In this document: in pieces, positions 10,852 to 21,111 of the stretch
Layout of the letters: every line of letters begins with the position of its first letter
Numbering within the stretch: the first letter of the stretch is position 1
DNA from: Rhizomys pruinosus
Taxonomy: Eukaryota; Chordata; Mammalia; Rodentia; Spalacidae
DNA: 64,000 nucleotides
Assembly (NCBI GenBank): GCA_009823505.1
Contig: VZQC01006636.1
Coordinates: 320,088-384,087 of the forward strand
Direction: 5' to 3'
Notes under the pieces: generated by a model
Database searches by the model: none
Seen by the model: the letters and a program-made list of their open reading frames with translations, nothing else
Told to the model about the DNA's origin: nothing
Position numbers and translations under genes: made by a program

Positions 10852-11360
10852 CTAAATTGCTGCCTTTAAAATTCAAAATTTTGACATCAATTCTATGACA
10901 TACCTTCAGGTTAATAGCATAATATTTTAATAAGTATATTCTTCCTAAGCTTGAATAAAATATGTGCAATCAACAAATTATATTAATCTATGAAAATTCC
11001 TGCCAACATTAAAAAACAAGAGAATTTGTAAATATGAATATAGAGTTCAAAGATAAAAGCAAATCAGTCACTTATGTTATATCGCCAATCTAGGGAATTT
11101 AAGATGAATTATGGAGCGATATATATCAAAACAAAAAAGTTAATTAACTACTCCGTAAATCCCAACAATGAATATTTTGTTATGAAATATTTTGCAATAT
11201 TATTGTAAATAATAATAAAATATATCCAGTTTGGAGATATAAAATATTTATACATACAGTAATGTTTAGACTAGAGGAAATTAACCTACAGTGAAGACAT
11301 GAGATCAGTGGTTATCAGAATGAGTGATCTTTAAAGGTGAATTTTGGTGGTGACATTTTG
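10852..11360. other. AT-rich unclassified stretch
   Basis: Nothing recognisable. Confidence 0.5.
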
Positions 11361-11364
11361 AGTG

Positions 11365-11530
11365 TATGACTTGTGTAAGATGACATCAGAGGCCAGAAGA
11401 GAGTGCCAGGTACCCTATTATTGCCATTATAGTAAGGTGGGATCCATTCATTGTTGGAGCTAGAAAATTAACCTAGGACCTCTGCAGAACTATCAAGTGT
11501 TCTTATCCCCTGAATATTCTCTTCAGCTGA
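11365..11530 (-). repeat. Old B3-type SINE, minus
   Basis: 'gaggccagaagagagtgcc', 'ttggagctagaaaattaacc' and 'aggacctctgcagaac' occur in SINE order on the reverse strand. Strongly decayed. Confidence 0.6.
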
Positions 11531-12025
11531 GATTTACATATTTAGGAAACACAGTGTTAATTATCATAAGTATTAAGAAAAAGGAAAGCAAACACATTAG
11601 ATACCCATAAAAAATTGAGCATGAAACCAAAGGAATTATAAAATCTACTGGATTTTCTTCAGACTTTTATAACAAAATGTAACAATATGCAATTTAAGTG
11701 TCATAGAAGGAAGCCATATCTATGTTTTGTTTTCCTACTACAAAAATTTCAAATACAAAGGATTCACACTTATCAACAACTTTGTAAGGACTTTTAAAGT
11801 GATCATTTTAGAGCTAATACAATGATCTTCCAAAAATTTATATAGAGAACGCATCATAAAAATAAAGGCATACTATTTATTGTATAAGAATATGTATATA
11901 TTTATATATAACTAAAAGTAAATATTTAAAATTTTTACATTCAAATATATATGAAACATGAAAATGTCATTTTGTAGGCTAAAACCAACTTGTATGATTA
12001 TAACATTAAGAAACTATTCAAAAAT
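11531..12025. other. AT-rich unclassified stretch
   Basis: Nothing recognisable. Confidence 0.5.
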
Positions 12026-12722
12026 TTATTTTAAAGATTTGACATCATGAACTTTGCAGGTAAATGGATGGAACTACAAGACATTATGCTAAGTGAAATA
12101 ACACAGTCCCAGAAAAACAAATGATGGAAGGTTTCCCTTATTTGTGGATGCTGGCACCAAATACCTAGAAGTAAGGCAAACTAAGCAATATATATATATA
12201 TTATATATATATATATATATAATATATATATATATTATCCTGAAAGCAACTGTGCCATTATATTGTGAATCCCATAATGGGATCTAGAATTAACCTACCA
12301 CTTATTGTTAGACATCGCAATTGTGGTATATGGGGGAAGGGTATGTCTGCATACTTTAGAGTAACATAAAATTAAAGCGAAAATGTAAATTCCTAAACAT
12401 GTTTTGGAATTAACATAGAGTTTACTTTCAGATGTCATAATTTTGGTATACCTTTGAAGAGTTTATATGCATATTTTGGGGTAATACAAACTAGAGGGAA
12501 CACTAAAAAAGGAGTGGGTCAAAGAACTCACTGAAACAGTTAACTTCAGCCCCAAACAATAATCCTCTACATAGAAAACATTTAAAAAGACCGAAAAATC
12601 AATCCAAGATATATATGGAAAATGCATGATCTTGGGTGGGGTGGAGGGAAAGGGGAATGAGTCTAAATTGGAGTGAAAAAATGTATGCCTTACACAAAAC
12701 ATCAAAAAACTTTAAAAATATT
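12026..12722 (+). mobile_element. Old L1 3' end, plus
   Basis: The last ~40 codons of ORF2 are visible in decayed form: 'atggatggaactacaagaca', 'gtcccagaaaaacaaatg' and 'tgtggatgctggcacc'. A 3' UTR follows, ending near a T/A-rich terminus at 12,700-12,722. It is 5'-truncated, and a (TA)n tract at 12,190-12,238 lies inside. Confidence 0.8.
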
Positions 12723-12780
12723 GTATATGTATGTATGAAATGTATGTATGTATGTATGTATGGATGGATGGATGGATGTG
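12723..12780. repeat. (TATG)n(GATG)n microsatellite
   Basis: Tetranucleotide repeat directly after the L1 3' end, a common place for repeat expansion from a tail. Confidence 0.9.
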
Positions 12781-12922
12781 TCTGTGTGTCTATAGAGACT
12801 AGAAGAGGGTATCTGATCCTCTTTAGCTACAGTTACAAGATGCCTGAACTAGGGTCTAGGAACGGATTTCTGGTCTGCAGTAGTATGATCTCCTAAACTC
12901 TATGCTATTTTTCCATCCCCAT
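12781..12922 (-). repeat. Old B3-type SINE, minus
   Basis: 'gactagaagagggtatctga' and the reverse of the SINE head ('ctatgctatttttccatcccc') at the right. Decayed. Confidence 0.6.
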
Positions 12923-13189
12923 AGAAAAAATAATTCAAATATTGTTGAATTAATAAACAGGATGTGCAGCTATAAAATGAGTTAGATTAATTAGACATTT
13001 CACAGTACCAAATTATCAATGATAACTTCAACTGTCTGGTACTTTCCCTGTAGTACTTTATGAACTAAAAACTCCTATAAACAATGACCAAACCAGTAGA
13101 AGTAAAATCCATATTACCCTGGCAAAAATCATCCCATGAATATGGATATGGTTGACAGACATCCAGAGCAGAAAGTGTCCAGTATAAGA
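12923..13189. other. AT-rich unclassified stretch
   Basis: Nothing recognisable. Confidence 0.5.
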
Positions 13190-13199
13190 TTGGAGCATC

Positions 13200-13359
13200 C
13201 TTTTTTTTTTTTTTTTGGCCTTTTCAATACAGGGTCTCCCCGTAGCCCCAGCTATCCTGGAACTCACTCTGTAGACCAGGCTGGCCTTGAACTCACAAAG
13301 ATCCACCTGCCTCTGCCTCCCAAGTGCTAGGATTAAAGGCGTGCGCCACCACACCTAGC
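13200..13359 (-). repeat. B1 SINE, minus, with TSD
   Basis: Poly(T) at left, then a well-preserved reverse B1. The TSD 'ttggagcatc' is exact at 13,190-13,199 and 13,360-13,369, so the insertion is fairly young. Confidence 0.95.
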
Positions 13360-13369
13360 TTGGAGCATC

Positions 13370-14200
13370 TTCTAACACCCAATATATTCATGTCAGAATT
13401 TCAGGACCTAAGAAAAGAGAGTTGCTGAAATTGAATACATTATTAAGTAAACATGTTTTTGTATTGAAAGATATGTTTTACTTTATAGCTAAACCTATAA
13501 TGATTGTTAAATTCTGGGCAATGTTAGCACTCTCATACATAAACTATAAATTATACAAAAATACTTTATTTGATGATTTTCTTACAAGAAAGAAATCACT
13601 GAAAAGCAAATGATAGTTCAGTGTTGATAAATATCTAAAGAAGCAAAACATTATAGGAAATTATAACATTATAGGAACAAAGCCAAAAATCCACATGAGC
13701 CCCTATTATTTCAAGAGATAATTAGAACATTTTCATAAATATTTAATGAAATTTTGTGTATTTTATATACAACATCTTAATCATCTTTATATCACTTTCT
13801 CCATTTGTATCCTCCAATAGTCCCTTCCCTGCATTTCCTTAATTTCTGCCGTTGTGTTTAGACATATCAAGTCAACTTAGTCCCAGACAACCAACTCAAC
13901 AATCAACTCAAGTTAATCCACTGAAGTCTACTCAGCCTATCCAGAGTCCCCCACTATATGAAGTTCAGCTCTTCCTCACCTAGTAATAATTAGTTGTGAA
14001 TAGATTGTCAGCTAAGATTGGGGTCTGCTGCCAATATTCACAGCATCCTGGGTATTTGCCTGTTTGAGTTACATGGGTCTTGTGTATTGACACAATTTTG
14101 TAGGTTCATATGAACAAGGTCCCAGTAGACTGCAATATTTGCTTTTCAAAGGTTCATGCACATCCTCCGCTTAACTGAGGAAGGAGGAGACAGGATTAGA
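13370..14200. other. AT-rich sequence, possibly old L1 3' UTR at 13,800-14,180
   Basis: No gene. The 13,990-14,100 part ('gcctgtttgagttacatggg') resembles old murine L1 3' UTR text, but I cannot assign it. Confidence 0.35.

Positions 14201-14202
<2 letters not shown>

Positions 14203-14260
<58 letters not shown>
14203..14260. repeat. (GA)n microsatellite
   Basis: About 28 uninterrupted GA units. Confidence 0.95.
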
Positions 14261-14263
<3 letters not shown>

Positions 14264-14505
14264 GTTTAGCTAATCTTAGTTGCAAACACCTACTAAAAAA
14301 CGTGCATGTAATATCTCTACATGAATGAGTCCACGTGTATAGCTGAAGGTTATATAACAAGAAACAGTGACAGGAGAAAACCATGTTCAAGAAAGACTCA
14401 AAAAATGACAAGGCCACAGCCCTTGATCGCCTCCAACAACTTGTAGTTAAGTCCCTATCACTAAAGTCATTACATATTTTGTTTTTGTTGTTGTTTTGTT
14501 TTTTT

Positions 14506-14838
14506 TCACATAAATATATTTTTATTTTTTTAACAAATCTAGACCCGTGTTCCCGCCCATTACCCCACACCTCCAGAGCTCATGCATTCTGTCAAACATG
14601 CTTTTCATCTCTTTCTCAGTCTTTCTCAATATTCTCCATGTGGAAGTTGACTGGTTTGAGCAGAAGTTCACTGTTTCAGTCAGTTTTTTGATGCAGTCCC
14701 TTCTGTTGTTGGTGGTGGTGTTGTTGTTTCCAAAATGCATTATGCCCAACTACTTTGGGCAAAAGCTCAGGGGGCCCTACACAAGAAATACTTACAACTA
14801 GGTAATTGGCACTAGCATCCACAGATGAGGGATACCAT
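14506..14838 (-). other. Short L1 3' UTR
   Basis: The 3' UTR of the 14.5-kb L1. It shares its tail-proximal block ('gctcatgcattctg') and its ORF2-proximal block ('gatgcagtcccttctgttg') with the long-tailed L1s, but lacks the 1.5-2 kb that lie between those blocks in them. Confidence 0.8.
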
Positions 14839-17800
14839 TCATCCTTTGTTTTTCTGGGACTGTGTTACTTCACTCAGCATGATGTCCTCTAGCTCCAACC
14901 ATTTGCCTGCAAAGCTCGTGATGTCCTGTTTCTTTACTGCTGCATAGAACTCCATTTTGTAGATGTACCATATTTTCTCTATCCATTCCTCAGTTGAGGG
15001 GCATTTGGGTTGGTTCCAGCTCCTTGCTAGTGTGAAGAGAGCTGCAATAAACATGGCCGTGCATGTAGTGCATGTATCTCTGTGGTGGGGTGAATCTTGA
15101 AGGTACATGCCCAGGAGTGGTATGGCTGGGTCTGGTGGCAAGTTCATTCCAAGTCTTCCAAGGGTTCTCCACACTGCTTTCCATAGTGGCTGTACGTGTT
15201 TACATTTCCACCAGCAGTGGATGAGTGGTCCCCTTTCCCCACAACCTCTCCAGCACTTGGTATCATTTGTTTTCTTGATCCTAGCCAGTCTTATTGGAGT
15301 AAGATGATATCTTAAAGTGGTTTTGATTTGCATTTCCTTAATGATTAGTGATGTTGAACAGTTCTTGGGGTGTTTCTCAGACATCTCTAATTCCTCACTT
15401 GTGAAGTCTCTGTTCAGTTCTTTGCTCCATCTATTGAGTGGGTCATTTGTTTTCTTTTTTCTTTGTTTTTTGAGTAGTTTATATATTCTGGAAATCAATG
15501 CTTTGTCAGATGTATCTGCAGTGAAGGTTTCCTCCCACTCTGTGGGATTTCTCTTCACTTCCTTGATTGTTTCTTTTGATGTACAGAAGCTTTTGAGTTT
15601 GATGAGGTCCCATTTGTCAATTGTCGACCTTAATTCTTGTGCAGCTGCTGTCTGATTTAGGAAGTCTTTTCCTACGCCTATGTCTTGTAGTCTGCTGCCA
15701 ACTTTTTCTTCTATCACCTTCAGAGTTTGGGGTTTCACGTTGAGGTCTTTAATCCATCTGGAGTTGACTTTTGTACAGGGCGAGAGGTAGGGGTTTAATT
15801 TCATTCTTCTACAAGTGGTGATCCAGTTTTGCCAACACCACTTGCTGAAGATGCTGTCTTTTCTCCATTGTGGCTTCTTGGCCCCCTTGTCAAATATGAG
15901 ATGGCTGAAATTGTATGTGCTCAGATTTGGATCTTCGGTTTTGTTCCATTGGTCAACAGGTCTGTTTTTGTGCCAGTACCAGGCTGTTTTTATGACTATA
16001 GCCCTGTAGTATAGTTTAAAATCTGGTATAGAGATCCCTCCTGTGTAGCTCTTTTCACTCAGGATTGATTTGGCTATTCGGGGTCTTTTGTTTCTCCAAA
16101 TGAATTTAAGAACTTTTGTTTCCAAGCCTGTGAAGAAACTCTTGGGGATTTTGATTGGGATTGCATTAAATCTATACAAGAGTTTTGGTAAAATGGACAT
16201 TTTTACAATGTTAATTTTCCCAATCCATGAGCATGGGAGGTTTTTCCATCTTCTGAGGTCTTCTTCAATTTCTTTCTTTAAGGGTTTAAAATTTTTGTTG
16301 TAGAGGTCTTTGGTGTCTTTGGTTAGGTTTGTTCCTAGGTATCTTATTGTTTTTGAGGCTATTGTGAGTGGGAAGGTCTCTTTGAATTCTTTCTCCAGTT
16401 GCTTGTTCTTGGTGTAAAGAAAGGCCATTGATTTTCTAAGGTTAATTTTGTATCCTGCCACTTTGCTGAAGCTGTTAATCGTTTCTAGGAGTTTTCTGGT
16501 GGAGTTTTTTGCATCCCTTAAGTAAACAATCATATCATCAGCAAATAGGGATAGTTTGACTTCCTCTTTTCCAATTAGTACTCCTTTAATATCCTTTTCT
16601 TGCCTTATTGCTCTAGCAAGTGTTTCAAGCACTATATTGAAGAGGAGTGGTGATAGGGGGCAGCCTTGCCGAGTTCCTACCTTTAAAGGGAATGTTTCTG
16701 TCATTTCCCCATTTAGGATGATATTGGCTGTGGGTTTCCTGTATATGGCTTTGATTACATTGAGGAATGATCCCTCCAATCCAATTCCTTCTAGGACTTT
16801 AAGCATGAAGGGATGCTGGATTTTGTCAAAGGCTTTTTCAGCATCAATTGCGATGATGGTGTGGTTTTTGTCTTTGATTCCGTTTATGTGTTTGATGATG
16901 TTTATTGATTTTCGTATGTTGAACCATCCCTGCATCTCTGGTATGAATCCAACTTGGTCATGATGGATGATCTTCTTGATGTGGGTCTGTATGCGATTTG
17001 CCAGTATTCTGTTTAGAATTTTGGCATCTGTGTTCATGAGGGAGATGGGTCTATAATTCTCCTTTTTAGTTGTATCTTTGCCTGGTTTTGGTAATAGAGT
17101 GATGTTGGCTTCATAGAAGGAATTTGGGAGAGTTCCCTCTGATTGTATACTTCTAAACAGTTTCAGAAATAATGGTTGTAGGTCTTTTTGAAATGTTTTA
17201 TAGAATTCTGCTGTGAAACCGTCTGGGCCTGGGCTTTTTTTAGTTGGGAGGCTTCTTACTACATCCTCTATTTCTTCATATGTTATGGGTCTGTTTAAGC
17301 TGCTGGTCTCCTCTTGGCCAAGCTTTGGTGATTCCCAAGATTTCAGATATTCATCCATTTCTTCTAGATTTTCAAACTTGGTAGAATATAGGTTCTTGTA
17401 ATATTCCCATATAATTTTCTTGATCTTTTCCTTGTCCGTTGTGATATTTCCCTTTTCATCACAGATTGTATTGATTTGGAGTTGTTCCTTCTTTCTTTTT
17501 GTTAACTGGGCTAGAGGTCTGTCTATCTTGTTTATTCTTTCAAAGAACCAACTTTTGGCTTCATTGATTTTTTGTATTGTTTTCTTTGTTTCTATTTCAT
17601 TGATTTCTGCTCTGATTTTTGTTATTTCTTCCTGTCTGTTGCGTTTAGGGTTCATCTGTTGTTGCCTCTCAAGTGCTTTTAGCTGTAGTGTTAGATCATT
17701 CACTTGTGCTCTTTCTGTTTTTCTAATGTAGGCACCCAGGGCTATAAATTTCCCTCTTAGGACTGCTTTTAAGGTATCCCATAAGTTTTGTTGTGTTGTA

Positions 17801-18654
17801 TTGTCATTGTCATTCAGTTCCAGGAATGTTTTTATTTCTTTCTTTATCTCTTCCTTGACCCATTCATTATTCAAGAGTGTGTTGTTTAGTCTCCATGTGT
17901 TCTTGTAGGCAGGAGGGCTTGTCCTGGTGTTGATGTTGAGCTTCATTGCACTGTGGTCTGACAGGATGCATGAAATTATTTCAATCTTTTTGTATTTGTA
18001 GAGGTTTCTTCTGTGTCCCAGGATGTGGTCGATTTTGGAGAATGTTCCGTGGGGTGCTGAGTAGAAAGTGTATTCTCTGGTATTAGGATGGAATGTTCGG
18101 TAGAGGTCTATGAGGTCCATTTGGTGTATCATATCGTTCAGTTCAGATGTCTCTCTGTTTATTTTTTGTCCTGTTGACCTATCCAAAGGACTCAGTGGGG
18201 TATTGAAATCTCCCACTATGAGTGTGCTGGGGTTAGTCTGTGACTTGTGGTCCTGGAGAATTGTCTTTATAAAGTTTGGTGCACCAGAATTTGGGGCATA
18301 TATATTCATAATTGTGAAATCTTCTTGGTGGATTGTTCCTTTGATGAAAATGTAATGGCCTTCTTTGTCTCTTCTGATTTCTTTTACTTTGAAGTCTATT
18401 TTATCCGATATTAAAATAGCAACACCTGCTTTCTTTTTGGTACCATTTGCTTGGAATATTTTTTTCCATCCCTTCACTTTAAGGTGGTGCCTGTCCTTGA
18501 AGGTAAGATGTGTTTCTTGTAGACAGCATATCGATGGATTCTGTTTCCTAATCCAGTCTCCCAGTCTATGTCTTTTGATTGGGGAATTTAGTCCATTAAT
18601 ATTTAAGGTTATGACTGATAGGTTTGTGTTGCTTCCTTTTGCCTTATTATCCAT
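14839..18654 (-). CDS. L1 ORF2p: endonuclease and reverse transcriptase, 1,271 aa, intact
   Basis: This is the retrotransposition enzyme: it nicks target DNA and primes reverse transcription of bound RNA there. The length fits full-length L1 ORF2p (about 1,275-1,281 aa). An APE-type endonuclease occupies the first ~240 residues, with the expected residues present: Glu47 in 'QETHL', Asp149 in 'GDFN', Asp209 in 'KIDH' and His234 in 'SDH'. The reverse transcriptase lies at about 470-780: 'LPKPGKD' near 521, '[13 protein letters not shown]' with Asp604, '[10 protein letters not shown]' near 660 and 'FADD' at 704-707. The C-terminal Cys/His knuckle has C-x3-C-x7-H-x4-C spacing at 1134-1151. The start is the first Met after the 41-bp spacer from ORF1, matching the position in the 3.7-kb copy. 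No frameshift or stop is seen. Activity is not shown, because the partner ORF1 is interrupted. Confidence 0.95.
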   Translation of the reverse strand: MDNKAKGSNTNLSVITLNINGLNSPIKRHRLGDWIRKQNPSICCLQETHLTFKDRHHLKVKGWKKIFQANGTKKKAGVAILISDKIDFKVKEIRRDKEGHYIFIKGTIHQEDFTIMNIYAPNSGAPNFIKTILQDHKSQTNPSTLIVGDFNTPLSPLDRSTGQKINRETSELNDMIHQMDLIDLYRTFHPNTREYTFYSAPHGTFSKIDHILGHRRNLYKYKKIEIISCILSDHSAMKLNINTRTSPPAYKNTWRLNNTLLNNEWVKEEIKKEIKTFLELNDNDNTTQQNLWDTLKAVLRGKFIALGAYIRKTERAQVNDLTLQLKALERQQQMNPKRNRQEEITKIRAEINEIETKKTIQKINEAKSWFFERINKIDRPLAQLTKRKKEQLQINTICDEKGNITTDKEKIKKIIWEYYKNLYSTKFENLEEMDEYLKSWESPKLGQEETSSLNRPITYEEIEDVVRSLPTKKSPGPDGFTAEFYKTFQKDLQPLFLKLFRSIQSEGTLPNSFYEANITLLPKPGKDTTKKENYRPISLMNTDAKILNRILANRIQTHIKKIIHHDQVGFIPEMQGWFNIRKSINIIKHINGIKDKNHTIIAIDAEKAFDKIQHPFMLKVLEGIGLEGSFLNVIKAIYRKPTANIILNGEMTETFPLKVGTRQGCPLSPLLFNIVLETLARAIRQEKDIKGVLIGKEEVKLSLFADDMIVYLRDAKNSTRKLLETINSFSKVAGYKINLRKSMAFLYTKNKQLEKEFKETFPLTIASKTIRYLGTNLTKDTKDLYNKNFKPLKKEIEEDLRRWKNLPCSWIGKINIVKMSILPKLLYRFNAIPIKIPKSFFTGLETKVLKFIWRNKRPRIAKSILSEKSYTGGISIPDFKLYYRAIVIKTAWYWHKNRPVDQWNKTEDPNLSTYNFSHLIFDKGAKKPQWRKDSIFSKWCWQNWITTCRRMKLNPYLSPCTKVNSRWIKDLNVKPQTLKVIEEKVGSRLQDIGVGKDFLNQTAAAQELRSTIDKWDLIKLKSFCTSKETIKEVKRNPTEWEETFTADTSDKALISRIYKLLKKQRKKKTNDPLNRWSKELNRDFTSEELEMSEKHPKNCSTSLIIKEMQIKTTLRYHLTPIRLARIKKTNDTKCWRGCGERGPLIHCWWKCKHVQPLWKAVWRTLGRLGMNLPPDPAIPLLGMYLQDSPHHRDTCTTCTAMFIAALFTLARSWNQPKCPSTEEWIEKIWYIYKMEFYAAVKKQDITSFAGKWLELEDIMLSEVTQSQKNKG

Positions 18655-18695
18655 CTGCGGTTTTGATTTAGGTTTCTACTTCTGCAGTTATGCTT

Positions 18696-19826
18696 TTATT
18701 GATTTCTCCTTCTAGTTGCCTGGGGTTGGTTGCTCCTTTCTTCTGTTCTTTGAATTGCTTCAAGTATTCTCTGAAGGGTTGGTTTTCCGGACATGTATTC
18801 TTTCAACTTGTTTATGTCATGGAAGGTTTTTCTCTCTCCTTCAACTATAATTGACATTTTTGCTGGGTATAGTAACCTGGGTTGGCATCTATTGTCCTTT
18901 AACACTGGGAATGCTTTGCTCCAGGTTCTTCTTGCTTTCATAGTTTGCATTGAGAAGTCAGTTGTAATTCTGATAGGTTTCCCCTTATAGGTCACTTGTT
19001 GTTTTTCTCTTGTGGCTTTAAGGATTTTGTCTTTGTTTTGGGTGTCTAGCATTTTAACTATGATGTGGCGTGGAGAATTTCTTTTCTGATCTTGTCTGTT
19101 TGGAGTTCTATGTGCTTCTTGTATTGGTATTGGTTTGTCCTTTTTTAGTTTGGGGAAGTTTTCATCTATTATTCTGTTGAAGATCTGATCAATACCATTC
19201 TCTTGGGATTCTTCTCCTTCCTCTATTCCTATGATGCGGAGGTTTGATCTTTTCATAGTGTCCCACAGCTCCTGGTTGTTCCATTTTTGTGTATTTTTAA
19301 ATTTTTCATAATCTTTCCTTCAGGTTTTTAGTTGTTCTGTGTTATCTTCCAGGTCTGATATTCTTTGTTCTGCTTCCTCCATTCTGCTTCTGAGGCTTTT
19401 TCCATTCATTTCCTCTTGAATAGATGAAAATTTGATTTCCTTTTTCATTTCCTCTTCTGATTTCTTTAGTATTTCTACTTCTTTTTGGAGCTTCTCGATC
19501 TCTTCTTGTAGCTCTTTGGTTCGCTGGTTAGTTTCCTTATCTTTTTCAACATGGAATCTTTTCAGTGTTTCTAGTTACTTCCGGAGCTTGTCATTCTCTC
19601 TCTCTAGGTCCTTCTTGCATTCTTCATTCTCTTTTCTTAGTTCTTTGATTTTTTCTTTATAATCTTGTAGTTCTTTAATTATGTTCCCAATTGTGTTTCT
19701 GATATCTGTGTCCTGGGGCATCCCCAGAGGGATCCCACAGCAGAAGTCTTCTATAGGATTGGTATAGCTTGGTGCGGGATTATCCTGCCCCTTTCTGGTG
19801 CTGTCTCTTCTTCGTAATCCTGGCAT
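18696..19826 (-). pseudogene. L1 ORF1 with two nonsense codons
   Basis: ORF1p is the trimeric RNA chaperone of the L1 particle. One frame runs the whole length (376 codons from the likely start 'MPGLRRRDS') but is cut by TAA at 19,575-19,577 (codon 84) and TGA at 19,320-19,322 (codon 169). The first falls in the coiled coil ('IKELRKENEECKKDLE' precedes it). The second sits between coiled coil and RRM, at a site where the 2.3-kb copy has Ser. The RRM and C-terminal domains are intact from Met at 19,256: 'GIEEGEESQENGIDQIFN', 'CQPRLLYPAKM'. An upstream in-frame Met at 19,877 is less likely to be the start. No frameshift occurs, so only two point mutations separate it from an open frame. Confidence 0.9.
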
Positions 19827-20085
19827 ATGGGTTTCTCCTTGCCTGTATTCCAATGTGAGTCCTAAATACCTCTTCACTCTGTTGAAGGCTTGATTTGCTT
19901 GCCTCCTTCAGCTGCCTTTGTAATCCCACTTGGCATGAGGGTAGGGGGCTCTTCAGCCTTCACCCCAGTACCTTCCGCTGGCCTCAGCAGATCTCAGATG
20001 TCATTACTTATTTTGAACATAGGATTAAGAAATGGAACAGGAACTGACCTGAATGCCACCTCATCTGAAACTTAACTCTCATAGT
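19827..20085 (-). other. L1 5' leader
   Basis: Similar in reverse to 2,450-2,600 of the older L1 (shared 'ctgaaggagg' and 'agatct' blocks). The outer limit near 20,085 is approximate. Confidence 0.6.
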
Positions 20086-20904
20086 TTTGGAAAACACTAT
20101 GTAACCTCCTAAGGGAGAACAATTGATCATCCAACAATATTGTTGGAACTTGCATATTTATATTGGGGGTAGTCAACAGTTTCCTAATTGGACTTAAAAT
20201 CTACTCAGTGGAAAAAAACACATGTGAGATAGTGTAGAAAACATTTTTAAATATTTTTAAATGGAATTTGAACAGAATAATTCCATGTGAGGACACTACT
20301 AATAGCAGTATATGTGGGTTATTCAATGAAAACTTCAGTGTCAGGGATAGGTTATCTCCCTGCATAGAGTGGTCTGTAAACTTCCAGAGGACCCCCAAGG
20401 AAGAAAAGGCTATTGGATTCAGAATTGATTGTCCATCATAACCAGGTGCTGAGACCCTTTTACAGAAGTCACCATAGACTTTGGTTGGAGGAATAGAGAA
20501 TTGTCTTCAACTGAGGACAAAACATTCTATGTACAGAAAGGTGCTATACAAGCATGTTTGAAAGAAGAAAAAACAACGCATTTTCCAGTTCTGGACCCTG
20601 AATCCTATGAAAATGACCTGCTAAACAATACGTGACTACTTCAATTTTGAAAACTCTTCTTGAGCGTTATAGCTAACTACATTTTTCTTTGGATTTGAGG
20701 AGTGAGATTTATACTGGTATTGCCAACTTGGTAAAATTCATGGCTAGGGAATAACCTACTGATATTTTGAAAAATGACCATGTCTTCAATATCCCATTTA
20801 AATATTTACTTTTATATCTATAGATCTGGCATATTCTCCCTGGCATATTTCCCAGAATATATTCTTATTGCAAAGAGTAGTAACACAGAGGCGCATTATT
20901 CTTC
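20086..20904. other. Unclassified stretch
   Basis: No gene or repeat recognised. It could be further L1 5' sequence or unique DNA. Confidence 0.4.
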
Positions 20905-20916
20905 AAAACTGTGAGA

Positions 20917-21064
20917 GAGATAGCCTTTAATCCTAGCACTCAGGAGGCAGAGACAGGCGGATATTTGTGAGTTCAAGGCCAGCCTGGTCTACAGAGCAAG
21001 TTCCAGGACAACTGGGGCTACAGGGAAACCCTGTCTCAAAAAGACCAAAAAAAAAAAAAAAAAG
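20917..21064 (+). repeat. B1 SINE, plus, with TSD
   Basis: B1 body from 'tagcctttaatcctagcact' to a poly(A) tail. It is 5'-truncated by about 15 bases. TSD 'aaaactgtgaga' at 20,905-20,916; the right copy at 21,065-21,077 has one extra base. Confidence 0.93.
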
Positions 21065-21111
21065 AAAACCTGTGAGATGAAGTAATGGTTAGATCCCAGC
21101 TGTAGATAAAA

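Larger units (their letters stand above)
14476..20085 (-). mobile_element. Near-full-length L1, minus, intact ORF2
   Basis: Reading on the minus strand: a short 5' leader (about 20,085-19,827, similar to the 2.3-kb L1 leader), ORF1 with two nonsense codons, a 41-bp spacer, an intact ORF2, a ~330-bp 3' UTR and an A-rich tail (T/G-rich at 14,476-14,510 on the plus strand). No promoter monomer array is evident, so the 5' end is probably truncated or its limit is beyond my recognition. I could not find a convincing TSD. Confidence 0.92.

Noticed and set aside
16556..16963. Long plus-strand frames within 14.8-18.7 kb
   Set aside because: Antisense shadows of the L1 ORF2.
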